This document shows, piece after piece, positions 39,789 through 48,749 of a stretch of DNA of 64,000 nt. Both the position numbers and the translations under genes were made by a program. Where the stretch lies: contig NZ_OY763931.1 of NCBI RefSeq assembly GCF_963667685.1, forward strand, positions 930,001 to 994,000, written 5' to 3'. This DNA comes from Maridesulfovibrio sp. (GTDB lineage: Bacteria; Desulfobacterota; Desulfovibrionia; Desulfovibrionales; Desulfovibrionaceae). Positions within the stretch are counted from its first letter, which is position 1. Every line of letters starts with the position of its first letter. The notes beneath the pieces were generated by a model that saw only the letters and a list, made by a program, of their open reading frames with translations, was not told the origin of the DNA and made no database searches.

Positions 39789-41060
39789 ATGAATAAAGAT
39801 GAGATGATTGAGCTCCTTAAGACTGATGTTGAGGGTTGGAATAAATATGTAAGAGAGCGCAAAGGTCGTAATCCCCTTGAGAGAACAAATATGCCTATGA
39901 TTGACTTACAAGGCGCTGACTTACAAAATGCCAATCTACGAAATGCCAATCTAGAAAAAACAGACCTTAACAGGGCCAACTTATTCAATTCTAACCTTTC
40001 TCAGACAAACTTCGTAGATACAATTCTTACCAATACAATTCTTGATGGCGCGACTCTCCAAGGAACAAATTTCTTTGGAGCCCTTTTAAAAGATACCTCT
40101 TTTATTAAATCAGAACTTCGTGGAACGTACTTGCACAAAGCCAAGCTCTTTAATACAAATTTTAGAGATTCTATTTTTATCTCAGTATTGTTTTCATCAA
40201 AAGATCAATTAAACGAAATTAGACATCCTCTTTCCGAAGAGCAACTTGCTAACTGCATCTTTGAAGACGAAAAGAATTTTTACAAAAGGCAAGCATCAGG
40301 TACAAAACTTTCGGAAGATCTTTTTTTATCTACCCCACTTAAGGAAGAAAACAATTCGTTAAAAATACATTTCAAAGATCACACCTCATGGACCCCACGA
40401 GATCTTTCTATTTTCCTTATGGGAATTCAGTCTGCATATTCCAATCTTCTATACTTACACACTACAGATAACGATGTACTAGAGCATATCGAAAACAACC
40501 TTGAACACAGCTCCATTTACCCTCCCTTAGATCAAGAAATTTGCATTCAATCTATTCAGAATGGGTCAATGCTTATTGAAATTGGAAAATTAATCCAAGA
40601 AGCCTCTCCTTTATCTGACTTGCAAATGGTAATGATAACACTCAGCTCTCTTGCAACTATTTCATTACCCCTGGCCAAATCTGCAAAAATCGTTTCTGAA
40701 ATATTCAAAACGAATTCTGAAACACGAAAAAACAATGCTGAAACACGAAAAAACAATGCTGAAACAGAAAAGATCAAAGCCGAAACAGAAAAACTCAAAA
40801 CCGAAACAACACTTATGACCTGCCAATCAGCTCCAGCAACAAATCAAGAAAAAAGAGAACTTCTTTCTATTAACGCAAAAGATAAAGAAATTAGCCAAGC
40901 TATTAGTAATATCCTTTTTGCCAACATAACTGTCGCAAATAATCCAGACCTAGTAATTAAAGCTACAAAACACCTCCAAATTGCCCTCCTGGAATTAGCG
41001 AAAGCATACAAAGTAGACCCAGAAATTATTCCTCCAAAAATAGATCAGGAAGAACAATAG
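39789..41060 (+). CDS. Pentapeptide-repeat protein with coiled-coil C-terminal half (423 aa)
   Basis: ATG 39789 follows GAGGTT. Residues 35-130 are pentapeptide repeats (LQGADLQNANLRNANLEKTD, cut here). The middle (residues 190-290) is an alpha/beta domain with no name known to me, then one hydrophobic segment (MITLSSLATISLPLA), then an unusual coiled coil of TRKNNAE and TEKIKAE repeats. AT-rich accessory gene on the plus strand, against the replication operon. It resembles neither quinolone-resistance proteins nor the 475-residue one in detail. Confidence 0.7.
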   Translation: MNKDEMIELLKTDVEGWNKYVRERKGRNPLERTNMPMIDLQGADLQNANLRNANLEKTDLNRANLFNSNLSQTNFVDTILTNTILDGATLQGTNFFGALLKDTSFIKSELRGTYLHKAKLFNTNFRDSIFISVLFSSKDQLNEIRHPLSEEQLANCIFEDEKNFYKRQASGTKLSEDLFLSTPLKEENNSLKIHFKDHTSWTPRDLSIFLMGIQSAYSNLLYLHTTDNDVLEHIENNLEHSSIYPPLDQEICIQSIQNGSMLIEIGKLIQEASPLSDLQMVMITLSSLATISLPLAKSAKIVSEIFKTNSETRKNNAETRKNNAETEKIKAETEKLKTETTLMTCQSAPATNQEKRELLSINAKDKEISQAISNILFANITVANNPDLVIKATKHLQIALLELAKAYKVDPEIIPPKIDQEEQ

Positions 41061-41063
41061 CCC

Positions 41064-41291
41064 TCACACCCGATCAATCCGAATCTCCTGATCATGCTCA
41101 ACGTCCTTAGGACAAACACAGAGATGATCACACATAGGACAACGCACCCTGTCCCCGATCTGGCGCAATCTTACACACTTGCCTGACCGGGGACATTTTT
41201 CCACGCCTTCAACTTTGAACCGCCAGGGCGATAGATTGGACTGCTCATTGGTCGAATGCCGCAGGAACGGTTGCTTCACTTCCATATTCAT
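41064..41291 (-). CDS. Small zinc-binding protein of the replication operon (75 aa)
   Basis: Cys pairs suit one or two zinc sites: CPRSGKCVRLRQIGDRVRC and CPMCDHLCVCP. The start overlaps the upstream stop by ATGA. It could bind DNA or another replication protein. No family is recognised. Confidence 0.65.
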   Translation of the reverse strand: MNMEVKQPFLRHSTNEQSNLSPWRFKVEGVEKCPRSGKCVRLRQIGDRVRCPMCDHLCVCPKDVEHDQEIRIDRV

Positions 41292-41518
41292 GACTGCACC
41301 TCCCCCCGGCTCGACCAGACAACATCCGTATCCAACACAACCACCAGCTCTCCATCTGATATCTGGTCGCAGTGAAGCTTCGAAGCCCGTTCAATGGCCC
41401 GGATCAATGCATCTTCCCGGCAGACCTCAAGGCAAGGATCATCCACAAGATCAATGTCCGCGACAAACTCTCCTTTATGGCGGAACCTCAGTACTGCGAC
41501 ATGCTTCCTTATAGTCAT
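41288..41518 (-). CDS. Small replication-operon protein (76 aa)
   Basis: Linked by ATGA overlaps to both neighbouring small genes. The protein has beta strands and an acidic helix (LEVCREDALIRAIERASKLH), but no known motif. Confidence 0.6.
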   Translation of the reverse strand: MTIRKHVAVLRFRHKGEFVADIDLVDDPCLEVCREDALIRAIERASKLHCDQISDGELVVVLDTDVVWSSRGEVQS

Positions 41519-41697
41519 TTCCTTTCCTCCTTCCCTGCTTTCAGATCTCCTTCCGCAATCCGCTTCACAGATTCAACCCCGGCATCGATGCCGGCCAGAC
41601 ACTCATCAACCGTGCATGAAGCACTGCTAATCAGGGCCAACAGAAAATTTCTGGTAACGGATTCCACTTTAACCGTTGCTTCCACAGACTTAGGCAC
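41515..41697 (-). CDS. Small replication-operon protein (60 aa)
   Basis: GTG 41697 is chosen because AAGGAGGATTGTT directly precedes it and follows the helicase stop; the longer frame from 41739 overlaps the helicase gene. Helical, with a C-terminal Lys-rich tail (KAGKEERK). Function unknown. Confidence 0.6.
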   Translation of the reverse strand: MPKSVEATVKVESVTRNFLLALISSASCTVDECLAGIDAGVESVKRIAEGDLKAGKEERK

Positions 41698-41708
41698 AAC
41701 AATCCTCC

Positions 41709-43055
41709 TTAAGCCGGCATAAAATCCAGCCAGCTCCAATCCTTTTCATTGTCATTGAGGAACTGCAACCGCCTGCGCCGATACATTGTTTCGAGGCTAC
41801 CAGTATTTGAGTTCCTGCTTTTGGCCACATCCAAAGTCACTTCCACCAGATCATCCGTTGTCTTGGGATTCCATGGCCGGATAAAAACGACCTGATCAGC
41901 ATCCTGCTCAATGGCTCCGGACTCACGCAGATCCGAAAGAAGCGGAATCTTGCTTTTACGGTTCTCGACTTCGCGGTTGAGCTGGGCCAGCACAAGAAGA
42001 GTGATGCCGCACTCGGTAGCGGTTTCTTTCATGAGCCTTGAAATTTCGGCCACTTCCCTTTCGCGGGACCCACCACGGGAATCAGGACGCACGAGCTGAA
42101 TGTAGTCCACCACCGCAAAACGCAAACCGAACTCCCGCTTCCAACGCCGGCACTGCGCGCGCAGCTCTGAAGCGGAAAGTGAAGGCCTGTCCCAGATCCG
42201 CAACCACGGGTCTGTACCTTCAAAATATTGGGCAAAGTCATAGATATTCTGCCAGTCTCCCTCGGAAAACTTCCCGTCACGGAAACGCATGGAGTTAATC
42301 CCATGAGTAGACGCAAGAAAACGGTTCACCAGCAGATAGCGCATCATTTCCAGGGAAAATATCCCCACTGGAACCTGACGAACTATGGAATGAAGGGCAA
42401 AATTGAGTGCAAGAGCGGTCTTACCGTTGGAAGGACGCCCGGCAAGAATAACAATCTCTCCGGGGAGAAAACCGCCGGTAATACTGTTGAGCTTGTAAAG
42501 GTGGGTTTTAATGCCGTCTCCGCCGCGCTTTTCAAGACCCTCAAGATACTTCACGTATTCCTTGATGATCTCGGACGGCTTCTGTGAGCCGACATCGACC
42601 CGGTCCTCGAGGACAGAATCAACAACCTCCTGCGCAGTTGCGGCAAATTCGGAAGGGTCCGCATCGGCAGTATAGGCGTGCTCGATGAGCTGCTGCCCTA
42701 GATTGGCCATAGCCCTGCGCCGGGCATAGCCCTGTAAATCCATAGCCCAGCTCTTTGCATGACGGACCGGCTGAATATCATTGGCCAGCTCAGCGAGGAA
42801 CACAGCACCGCCACACGCTTCAGAACGACCGTTCTTCATAAGCCGGTCATTGAGCGAAACGATATCGATAGGAACCTGCTCACGATGCAGGGCAAGAACT
42901 GTCTGCCAGATATTCTGGTGAACTGGAGAATAAAAATGATCAGGAGTCTTGAGAATGGGAAGCAAATCATCAACGTTGCGACCGTTATCCCGGATCACAG
43001 CACTGAGAACAGCCCTTTCAAGCTCCATATTATTGGGAGGTGCGGACATATTCAT
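41709..43055 (-). CDS. dnaB: Replicative DNA helicase, DnaB family (448 aa)
   Basis: The N-terminal domain (PPNNMELERAVLSAVIRDNG, DDLLPILKTPDHFY) and the RecA-like domain are clear: Walker A LAGRPSNGKTALALN near residue 205, the arginine-rich segment and the DnaB signature (LAQLNREVENR, SDLRESGAIEQDADQVVFI). The enzyme unwinds phage DNA at the fork. ATG 43055 follows GGGAGGTGGTC. It is the first phage gene next to the host tRNA. Confidence 0.9.
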   Translation of the reverse strand: MNMSAPPNNMELERAVLSAVIRDNGRNVDDLLPILKTPDHFYSPVHQNIWQTVLALHREQVPIDIVSLNDRLMKNGRSEACGGAVFLAELANDIQPVRHAKSWAMDLQGYARRRAMANLGQQLIEHAYTADADPSEFAATAQEVVDSVLEDRVDVGSQKPSEIIKEYVKYLEGLEKRGGDGIKTHLYKLNSITGGFLPGEIVILAGRPSNGKTALALNFALHSIVRQVPVGIFSLEMMRYLLVNRFLASTHGINSMRFRDGKFSEGDWQNIYDFAQYFEGTDPWLRIWDRPSLSASELRAQCRRWKREFGLRFAVVDYIQLVRPDSRGGSREREVAEISRLMKETATECGITLLVLAQLNREVENRKSKIPLLSDLRESGAIEQDADQVVFIRPWNPKTTDDLVEVTLDVAKSRNSNTGSLETMYRRRRLQFLNDNEKDWSWLDFMPA

Positions 43056-43100
43056 GACCACCTCCCACGACTTGCGGGGGCAAATAGGGGGCAAAACCAA

Positions 43101-43152
43101 AAAAACACCCCCTTAGAACAGCTATGCGGATGCTGTTGTAAGGGGGTGTTTA
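43101..43152 (-). terminator. Terminator between tRNA-Leu and prophage
   Basis: AAACACCCCCTTA pairs with TAAGGGGGTGTTT. On the minus strand a run of T follows, so it ends the tRNA transcript before the helicase gene. It suggests either that the prophage border lies between 43056 and 43100 or that the phage brought its own terminator. Confidence 0.8.
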
Positions 43153-43161
43153 TATTACGGT

Positions 43162-43245
43162 TGGTGCGAAAGGAGAGACTCGAACTCTCACGGATTAACC
43201 GCTGGATCCTAAATCCAGTGCGTCTACCAATTCCGCCACTCTCGC
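43162..43245 (-). tRNA. tRNA-Leu (anticodon TAG)
   Basis: On the minus strand the acceptor stem GCGAGAG pairs with CTTTCGC, followed by A and an encoded CCA. The D-arm (TGGCGGAATTGGTAGACGCA), the anticodon arm (CTGGA TT TAG GA TCCAG), a long variable arm typical of class II tRNAs, and the T-arm (GAGAGTTCGAGTCTCTC) are all present. The 3' end faces the prophage, as expected for a tRNA used as an attachment site. Confidence 0.95.
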
Positions 43246-43377
43246 AACCAAATTTTATGGGGGCTAACTACTGGATAGCATCCTTTTGAAAAGTCTACTA
43301 TCCCGTGCAGCCGTTGCGTTAATATAAGCAGTGTTACAGCTTGTCAACAAAAATCATTTAAAAATCCATAAAAACGG

Positions 43378-44748
43378 TCAGTTCAACTCGTCAGCCATAG
43401 CCGCCAGAAGCTTTGTTAGCTTTGCTTCAAGGCCTCCAAAATCTTTTGCCAAAAAGAATAAACACGGTTCTATTCCTTTTGCACCGGACTCACATATAAC
43501 ATCCACGTTTTGAGGTTCAGTATGCTCGGCCATGGCTTTGCAGGTTCCCCACTCAAGGAAATACTCTTCAGTTCCCTGAACTTCATCCGGTTCATCAGCG
43601 CGGTCAAACCAAGCTTCGACAAATCCGCATTCAGCTGCTGCATCTAAAATCTGATTGTTAAGACGCAATCTGGCAGCACAGCCTATTTCCGGATTAGCCT
43701 TTCTGGCACAGAGTAAAATTTTAGCAACATTGAAAGAAGCACCGAACTCTGGATGACCGCATACCATAACCTGACCTTTGCGGGTACACGAGATCCTTCC
43801 GCTAAAAGCAGCAACATCTTTTATCTCGGTGGCATGCGGTAAAGCCACTGCAACATTCATCCGGACTTCGGGAATCAGCTGACTCAGGCCATGCATGCAC
43901 TCCAACCGTAAACCAAACTCATGGAGCTCCGAAAGGGTGCCCTGCTTCATGCCTTCGATCAGCATGGGAGCCAGATGGTTCGGCGGCCCACTTCCTTCAC
44001 CTAGGTCAAACCCGGACCTCAGCGCAAGGTTAAGATATTCCTGGGCCTTCCGCACAGCAGTAACCATATCATATCCTTTAGCCAGCCCGGAAGCAATGGC
44101 CGCAGAAAGAGTGCAGCCTGTACCGTGGCTGTTCTTTGTCTTTACTCGCTGCTGCATAAGCGGAATCGGCTGCCGCCCCTTAATTCCAAGCCAATCAGTT
44201 GCAGCTACGGAATCAAAATGCCCGCCCTTGACCAGAACGGCCTTCGGTCCCATCTCAAGGAGAATTTCAATAGCTTCAAAAATGTCTTCCCGACTCTTGA
44301 TTTCCAGACCTGTGAAGAGTTCCGCCTCAGGCACATTGGGAGTCAGCAGATCAGCCAGGTGGAAAATTTCCTTCATGGCTTCAACTGCGTCATCTTTAAG
44401 AAGCTTCGCACCACTTGTGGCCACGCATACCGGATCAATCACCAACGGGATATCTCTACCATTTAAAGCCTCACCAACTGCGCGTATAATGGGTGCAGAA
44501 AAAAGCATACCGGTCTTTGCTGCACGGACTTTAATATCATCACAGACCGTTTCAATCTGAAGAGCTACGAACTCTGGTGATACAGCCTCAATCCCGGCAA
44601 CTCCAGTAGTATTCTGGGCTGTGAGAGCGGTGATTGCGCTGGCTCCATAACAGCCGGCCATGGAAATGGCTTTAAGATCAGCCTGAATCCCGGCTCCACC
44701 ACCAGAATCAGACCCTGCTATTGTCAAAACGCATGGAAGCGGTTCCAT
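43378..44748 (-). CDS. thiD: Bifunctional ThiD-ThiN thiamine biosynthesis protein (456 aa)
   Basis: Residues 1-265 are hydroxymethylpyrimidine/phosphomethylpyrimidine kinase ThiD (TIAGSDSGGGAGIQADLKA, LLTPNVPEAELFTG, KNSHGTGCTLSAAIASGLAK). Residues 275-456 match ThiN, the alternative thiamine-phosphate synthase domain (GLSQLIPEVRMNVAVALPHA, FGASFNVAKILLCARKANP). The fusion phosphorylates HMP twice and joins it to the thiazole phosphate, so no ThiE is needed. AAGGAGGCAGA precedes the ATG. No TPP riboswitch is recognisable in the 187-base upstream gap. Confidence 0.9.
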   Translation of the reverse strand: MEPLPCVLTIAGSDSGGGAGIQADLKAISMAGCYGASAITALTAQNTTGVAGIEAVSPEFVALQIETVCDDIKVRAAKTGMLFSAPIIRAVGEALNGRDIPLVIDPVCVATSGAKLLKDDAVEAMKEIFHLADLLTPNVPEAELFTGLEIKSREDIFEAIEILLEMGPKAVLVKGGHFDSVAATDWLGIKGRQPIPLMQQRVKTKNSHGTGCTLSAAIASGLAKGYDMVTAVRKAQEYLNLALRSGFDLGEGSGPPNHLAPMLIEGMKQGTLSELHEFGLRLECMHGLSQLIPEVRMNVAVALPHATEIKDVAAFSGRISCTRKGQVMVCGHPEFGASFNVAKILLCARKANPEIGCAARLRLNNQILDAAAECGFVEAWFDRADEPDEVQGTEEYFLEWGTCKAMAEHTEPQNVDVICESGAKGIEPCLFFLAKDFGGLEAKLTKLLAAMADELN

Positions 44749-44935
44749 TCTGCCTCCTTAGGCAATTGTTTTAAAAATTATGTAAAGCTAACTATACCTA
44801 TGTTCCGGGTCAACAATCGATTTTAATGAAAAAGACACTGATATTATAGACAGCAAGTCGTTCTTATGCTTTATTATCTTTAGAATATGTTATAACATTC
44901 GACTAAAACTATTAACACAATGACGCAAGACACTA

Positions 44936-46696
44936 ATGGAAATATCATTAATACAAAACTGTCCTTCCAAAAGCATAAGAGAGAAGCTCTCCAGTCTTTT
45001 ATTCAAGGACTTGATTGAACTAGATGAACTCCAGAATATGTTGGAAGTCAGCTATAATGCAACCGGAATACCCTCTGGTATTATAGATGCTTTTACAGGA
45101 GAAGTTTACGCCGGGGCAGGTTGGCAAAAAATATGTGTTAATTTCCATAGAGCCCACCCTGAGACTTGCGCCAAGTGTATAGAAAACGACACTATCATTA
45201 CAAATAAAATTCAAAAAGGTACATATCACGGATATAAGTGTTCTAACGGTATGTGGGATATCGGCGTTCCCATTATGTGTCTGGAACAGCACATTGCAAC
45301 TTTTTTTCTCGGACAATTCTTTTACGACGACGAAGAACCGGACCGTGATTTTTTCATCAAACAGGCTGAGAAATATAAATTTGACCGGGAAAAGTATCTT
45401 GAAGCGCTTGATGAAGTACCCAGATTCAAGCGGGAACGCGTTGAAGAAATCTTGAAACGAAATATCGCACTGGCCGCATTCCTTTCAGATTCAGCTTCCA
45501 AAAGCATGCGCAACTTTTATGAAATAGAACAACGTAAGGAAGCTGAAAAAGAAGTCAAGAGACTACGCAACTATCTTGCAAACATCATCGATTCCATGCC
45601 GTCAATTCTAATTGGAGTTGATCCGGAGGGGAAAATAACCCAATGGAACAAAGAGGCTGAATCTGTTTACGGCATAGGACAGGCAGACGCCATCGGCAAA
45701 GATATCAGAAACGCGATGCCACCCCTGTCATCCCAGATGGAACGCATTCACACCGCTATCCGCACCTGTCGCAAGCAGGAATACATAAAAAGACCGGCCC
45801 CGGACGAGAAAGATAATACCTGCGAAGATGTAACCATTTATCCTCTGATCTCCAACGGAGCCCGTGGAGCGGTTATACGCATAGATAACGTAACAGACCG
45901 GGTCAACCTCGAACGAAGGATGCTCCAATCGGAAAAAATGATGTCCATCGGCGGCCTTGCCGCTGGCATGGCTCATGAAATAAACAACCCGCTCTCAGGA
46001 ATTATGGGCCACGCTACAAATATAAAAAAACGAATATACTCAGACCTGGTAAACAATATCTCAACAGCCGAAAAATGCAATATTTCCCTTGAAAACATGC
46101 GCTGCTATGTTGATGAAAGAGGTATCACCCGTATGCTGAACGGCATTTCAGAAGCAGGAGAAAGAGCGGCAACAATAGTACGCAATATGCTGGCATTCAG
46201 CCGCAAAAGCGAGAGCAGTTATGAACCACACAATCTGACTGAGCTTCTGGATAAAACAATAGAGCTTGCCTCCAGCGACTATGACTTGCGTCGGGAGTTC
46301 GATTTCCGGCAGATTGAAATAATACGGGAATATTCCGAAGACGTTCCCCTTGTCGTCTGCGAAAGCAACGAGATTCAACAGGTTTTCCTTAACATTCTGA
46401 AAAATGGCGCCGAAGCCATGTCGGGATCACAAAGAAAATCAAGTTTCTTATGTAAAATTTACGCAAAAGAAGGCAATGCAGTTGTAGAAATCATAGATAA
46501 CGGTCCCGGAATTCCCAACGAAGTACGTGAGCATATTTTCGAGCCTTTTTTTACAACAAAAGGAATCGGCAAAGGGACAGGACTCGGTCTTTCAGTTTCA
46601 TACTTTATTATCAATGACCAACATAGCGGTTCTATGGATGTGCAATCCGTTCCTGGGGAATGGACAAAATTCACTATCAAGCTACCTCTGAAATAA
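44936..46696 (+). CDS. PocR-PAS sensor histidine kinase (586 aa)
   Basis: Residues 25-190 are a PocR sensory domain (ATGIPSGIIDAFTGEVYAGA, HRAHPETCAKCIENDT, YKCSNGMWDIGVPIM). A PAS domain follows (about 215-325), then the phosphoacceptor region with His near residue 346 (AAGMAHEINNPLSGIMGH) and the HATPase domain (NAAIRKN-like NGAEAMSG, DNGPGIP, GKGTGLGLSVSYFII). No transmembrane helix is present, so it senses a cytoplasmic ligand; PocR domains often bind small hydrocarbon-type metabolites. No response regulator lies beside it. Confidence 0.9.
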   Translation: MEISLIQNCPSKSIREKLSSLLFKDLIELDELQNMLEVSYNATGIPSGIIDAFTGEVYAGAGWQKICVNFHRAHPETCAKCIENDTIITNKIQKGTYHGYKCSNGMWDIGVPIMCLEQHIATFFLGQFFYDDEEPDRDFFIKQAEKYKFDREKYLEALDEVPRFKRERVEEILKRNIALAAFLSDSASKSMRNFYEIEQRKEAEKEVKRLRNYLANIIDSMPSILIGVDPEGKITQWNKEAESVYGIGQADAIGKDIRNAMPPLSSQMERIHTAIRTCRKQEYIKRPAPDEKDNTCEDVTIYPLISNGARGAVIRIDNVTDRVNLERRMLQSEKMMSIGGLAAGMAHEINNPLSGIMGHATNIKKRIYSDLVNNISTAEKCNISLENMRCYVDERGITRMLNGISEAGERAATIVRNMLAFSRKSESSYEPHNLTELLDKTIELASSDYDLRREFDFRQIEIIREYSEDVPLVVCESNEIQQVFLNILKNGAEAMSGSQRKSSFLCKIYAKEGNAVVEIIDNGPGIPNEVREHIFEPFFTTKGIGKGTGLGLSVSYFIINDQHSGSMDVQSVPGEWTKFTIKLPLK

Positions 46697-46744
46697 CGCA
46701 TTTACCTCCTTGCCAGTCACGGGGTTCAGCTATATGTATGCCCC

Positions 46745-48676
46745 ATGACATTCAGCATCATCGCAAAAAAAATGCCCCAACCAAAGTTTCTACCCATGAC
46801 CAGAACGGAAATGAACAAACTTGGCTGGGACAGACCTGACATCATTCTTGTTTCCGGAGACAGTTACATCGACCACCCCAGCTTCGGCATGCCGCTGCTG
46901 GGCCGGGTTCTTTCTGCACATGGATTCAAAGTGGCCCTTATCTGCCAGCCGGACTGGAATAATCCCAAAGCCATCGAGGAGCTGGGACGCCCGCGTCTTT
47001 ACGCCGGAGTGTCAGCCGGGGCTCTTGATTCCATGGTTGCCCACTATACCTCATTTCGCAAAAAAAGAAGCGATGACGCATATACTCCCGGTGGCCGGGC
47101 AGGTTCACGTCCAAACCGGGCCTGCATCATTTATACAAACCTGATCAAAAAAGCTTTCAAGGGACTCCCGGTAATCATAGGAGGCATTGAAGCCTCACTA
47201 CGCCGGACTTCCCACTATGATTTCTGGACCGATAAAGTCCGTAAAACCATTCTCATGGACAGTAAAGCCGATCTGCTGATCTACGGAATGGGCGAAAGAG
47301 CGATGCTTGAAGCAGCTATCCGCCTTTCCGAAAGAGAAGAGCCGTCCGCATCTTACTTGAAAGGTATTGCCGGAACGGCATTCATGGGGAATCCTGAGGA
47401 CATTGAGGACGGAGCGAAGTTAATCGAACTCCCCTCCCATCAAGATATAATGGATGACCCTCAGCAATTAATGAAAGCAACATTGGCTCTTGAAGAACAG
47501 GTTCATTTCGGCGACACATGGGCGATACAGCCGGTGGATAAGCGGCATGTAGTGATTACCCCGCCTTCTAAATATCTTTCCACCGAAGAACTGGACTGGC
47601 TGTACAGCCTGCCCTTTGCACGGCTGCCCCACCCTATCTACAAGGACAAAGGAAAAATTCCCGCAGCTGCAATGATCGAATTCAGCATCACATCCCACCG
47701 TGGATGCGGTGGCGGTTGCTCTTTCTGCTCAATTGCCATGCATCAGGGACGGCATATCCGCTCACGCAGCAGAAAGTCTATCCTTGAAGAACTGAAAAGG
47801 ATGCAGGAGCACCCTGATTTCAGGGGGTCCGTTTCTGACATAGGCGGTCCCAGCGCGAATATGTGGAATGCCCGATGTACTCTTGAACGCGGTAAGTGCA
47901 AGCGTAAAAGCTGCCTTGTGCCCAAAGTCTGCCCTAATTTCAAATACGACCAGCAGGCTAACCTGAAACTTTACCGCGATGCCCAAAAAATGGACGGCAT
48001 AAAACATGTACGCGTTGCCAGTGGTGTTCGCTACGACCTTGGGCAGCAAAACAAACACAGTCTTAAAGAAATTTTCAAAGAATTCGTCGGCGGCCAGTTG
48101 AAAGTTGCACCGGAACATATTGTTCCATCAGTACTTAAGCATATGCGCAAGCCGGACCTGCCGATATTCGAGAGTTTTCTTGAAATGTTTTCCGCAGAAT
48201 CCCAAAAAGCAGGCAAAGAACAATACGTAATCCCTTATTTGATGAGTGCATTTCCGGGCTGCACAGATAATGATATGCGCCAGCTCGGTTCATGGTTGGC
48301 AGCAAGAGGCTGGAAGCCACGTCAGGTGCAATGTTTCATTCCTACTCCGGGGACAATTGCCACCGCAATGTTTTATTGCGAAACCGATCCGGCAGGTAAT
48401 AAAATCTATGTTGCCAAAACAGATGCCCAACGTTTGAAACAGCACCGCATCCTGATACCGGACCCTGGCCGCGACCCAAGGTCGATGAAGCAGGGAAAAA
48501 ACAAGCAGGACAATGGAAGACGCAACAAATCAGAACCAAAAGATAAGACAGAGCTAAAAACGAAAAAGGGTAAAAACAACGATCACGACAACAGTGGTAC
48601 GAATGGCGCCGCTAAAAGCAAAAATTTTAACCGTAAAAATAAGGGAAAAAGCTTCGCAAAGAGGAAAAAAATATAG
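46745..48676 (+). CDS. ygiQ: YgiQ-family radical SAM protein (643 aa)
   Basis: The order of segments fits YgiQ: an N-terminal B12-like domain (SGDSYIDHPSFGMPLLGRVL), then the iron-sulfur cluster motif CGGGCSFCSIA near residue 320 and the downstream blocks PNFKYDQQANLKLYRDAQ and SGVRYDLG. The C-terminal 90 residues are a Lys/Asn-rich, probably disordered tail. The enzyme's substrate is unknown in general. It starts 48 bases after the kinase gene, so both may share a transcript. Confidence 0.85.
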   Translation: MTFSIIAKKMPQPKFLPMTRTEMNKLGWDRPDIILVSGDSYIDHPSFGMPLLGRVLSAHGFKVALICQPDWNNPKAIEELGRPRLYAGVSAGALDSMVAHYTSFRKKRSDDAYTPGGRAGSRPNRACIIYTNLIKKAFKGLPVIIGGIEASLRRTSHYDFWTDKVRKTILMDSKADLLIYGMGERAMLEAAIRLSEREEPSASYLKGIAGTAFMGNPEDIEDGAKLIELPSHQDIMDDPQQLMKATLALEEQVHFGDTWAIQPVDKRHVVITPPSKYLSTEELDWLYSLPFARLPHPIYKDKGKIPAAAMIEFSITSHRGCGGGCSFCSIAMHQGRHIRSRSRKSILEELKRMQEHPDFRGSVSDIGGPSANMWNARCTLERGKCKRKSCLVPKVCPNFKYDQQANLKLYRDAQKMDGIKHVRVASGVRYDLGQQNKHSLKEIFKEFVGGQLKVAPEHIVPSVLKHMRKPDLPIFESFLEMFSAESQKAGKEQYVIPYLMSAFPGCTDNDMRQLGSWLAARGWKPRQVQCFIPTPGTIATAMFYCETDPAGNKIYVAKTDAQRLKQHRILIPDPGRDPRSMKQGKNKQDNGRRNKSEPKDKTELKTKKGKNNDHDNSGTNGAAKSKNFNRKNKGKSFAKRKKI

Positions 48677-48749
48677 TAATTACTGTTGGAAACAGAGGAC
48701 AATTTAGATAAAATATATCTTCCCCTGAACTTCAACAGCGGATTACCTA

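Noticed and set aside
43895-44560. Plus-strand frame of 221 codons within thiDN
   Set aside because: Shadow frame opposite a clear ThiD-ThiN gene, no start signals.
44749-44935. Possible TPP riboswitch before thiDN
   Set aside because: The conserved CUGAGA and ACCUGAUCUGG-type segments are absent.
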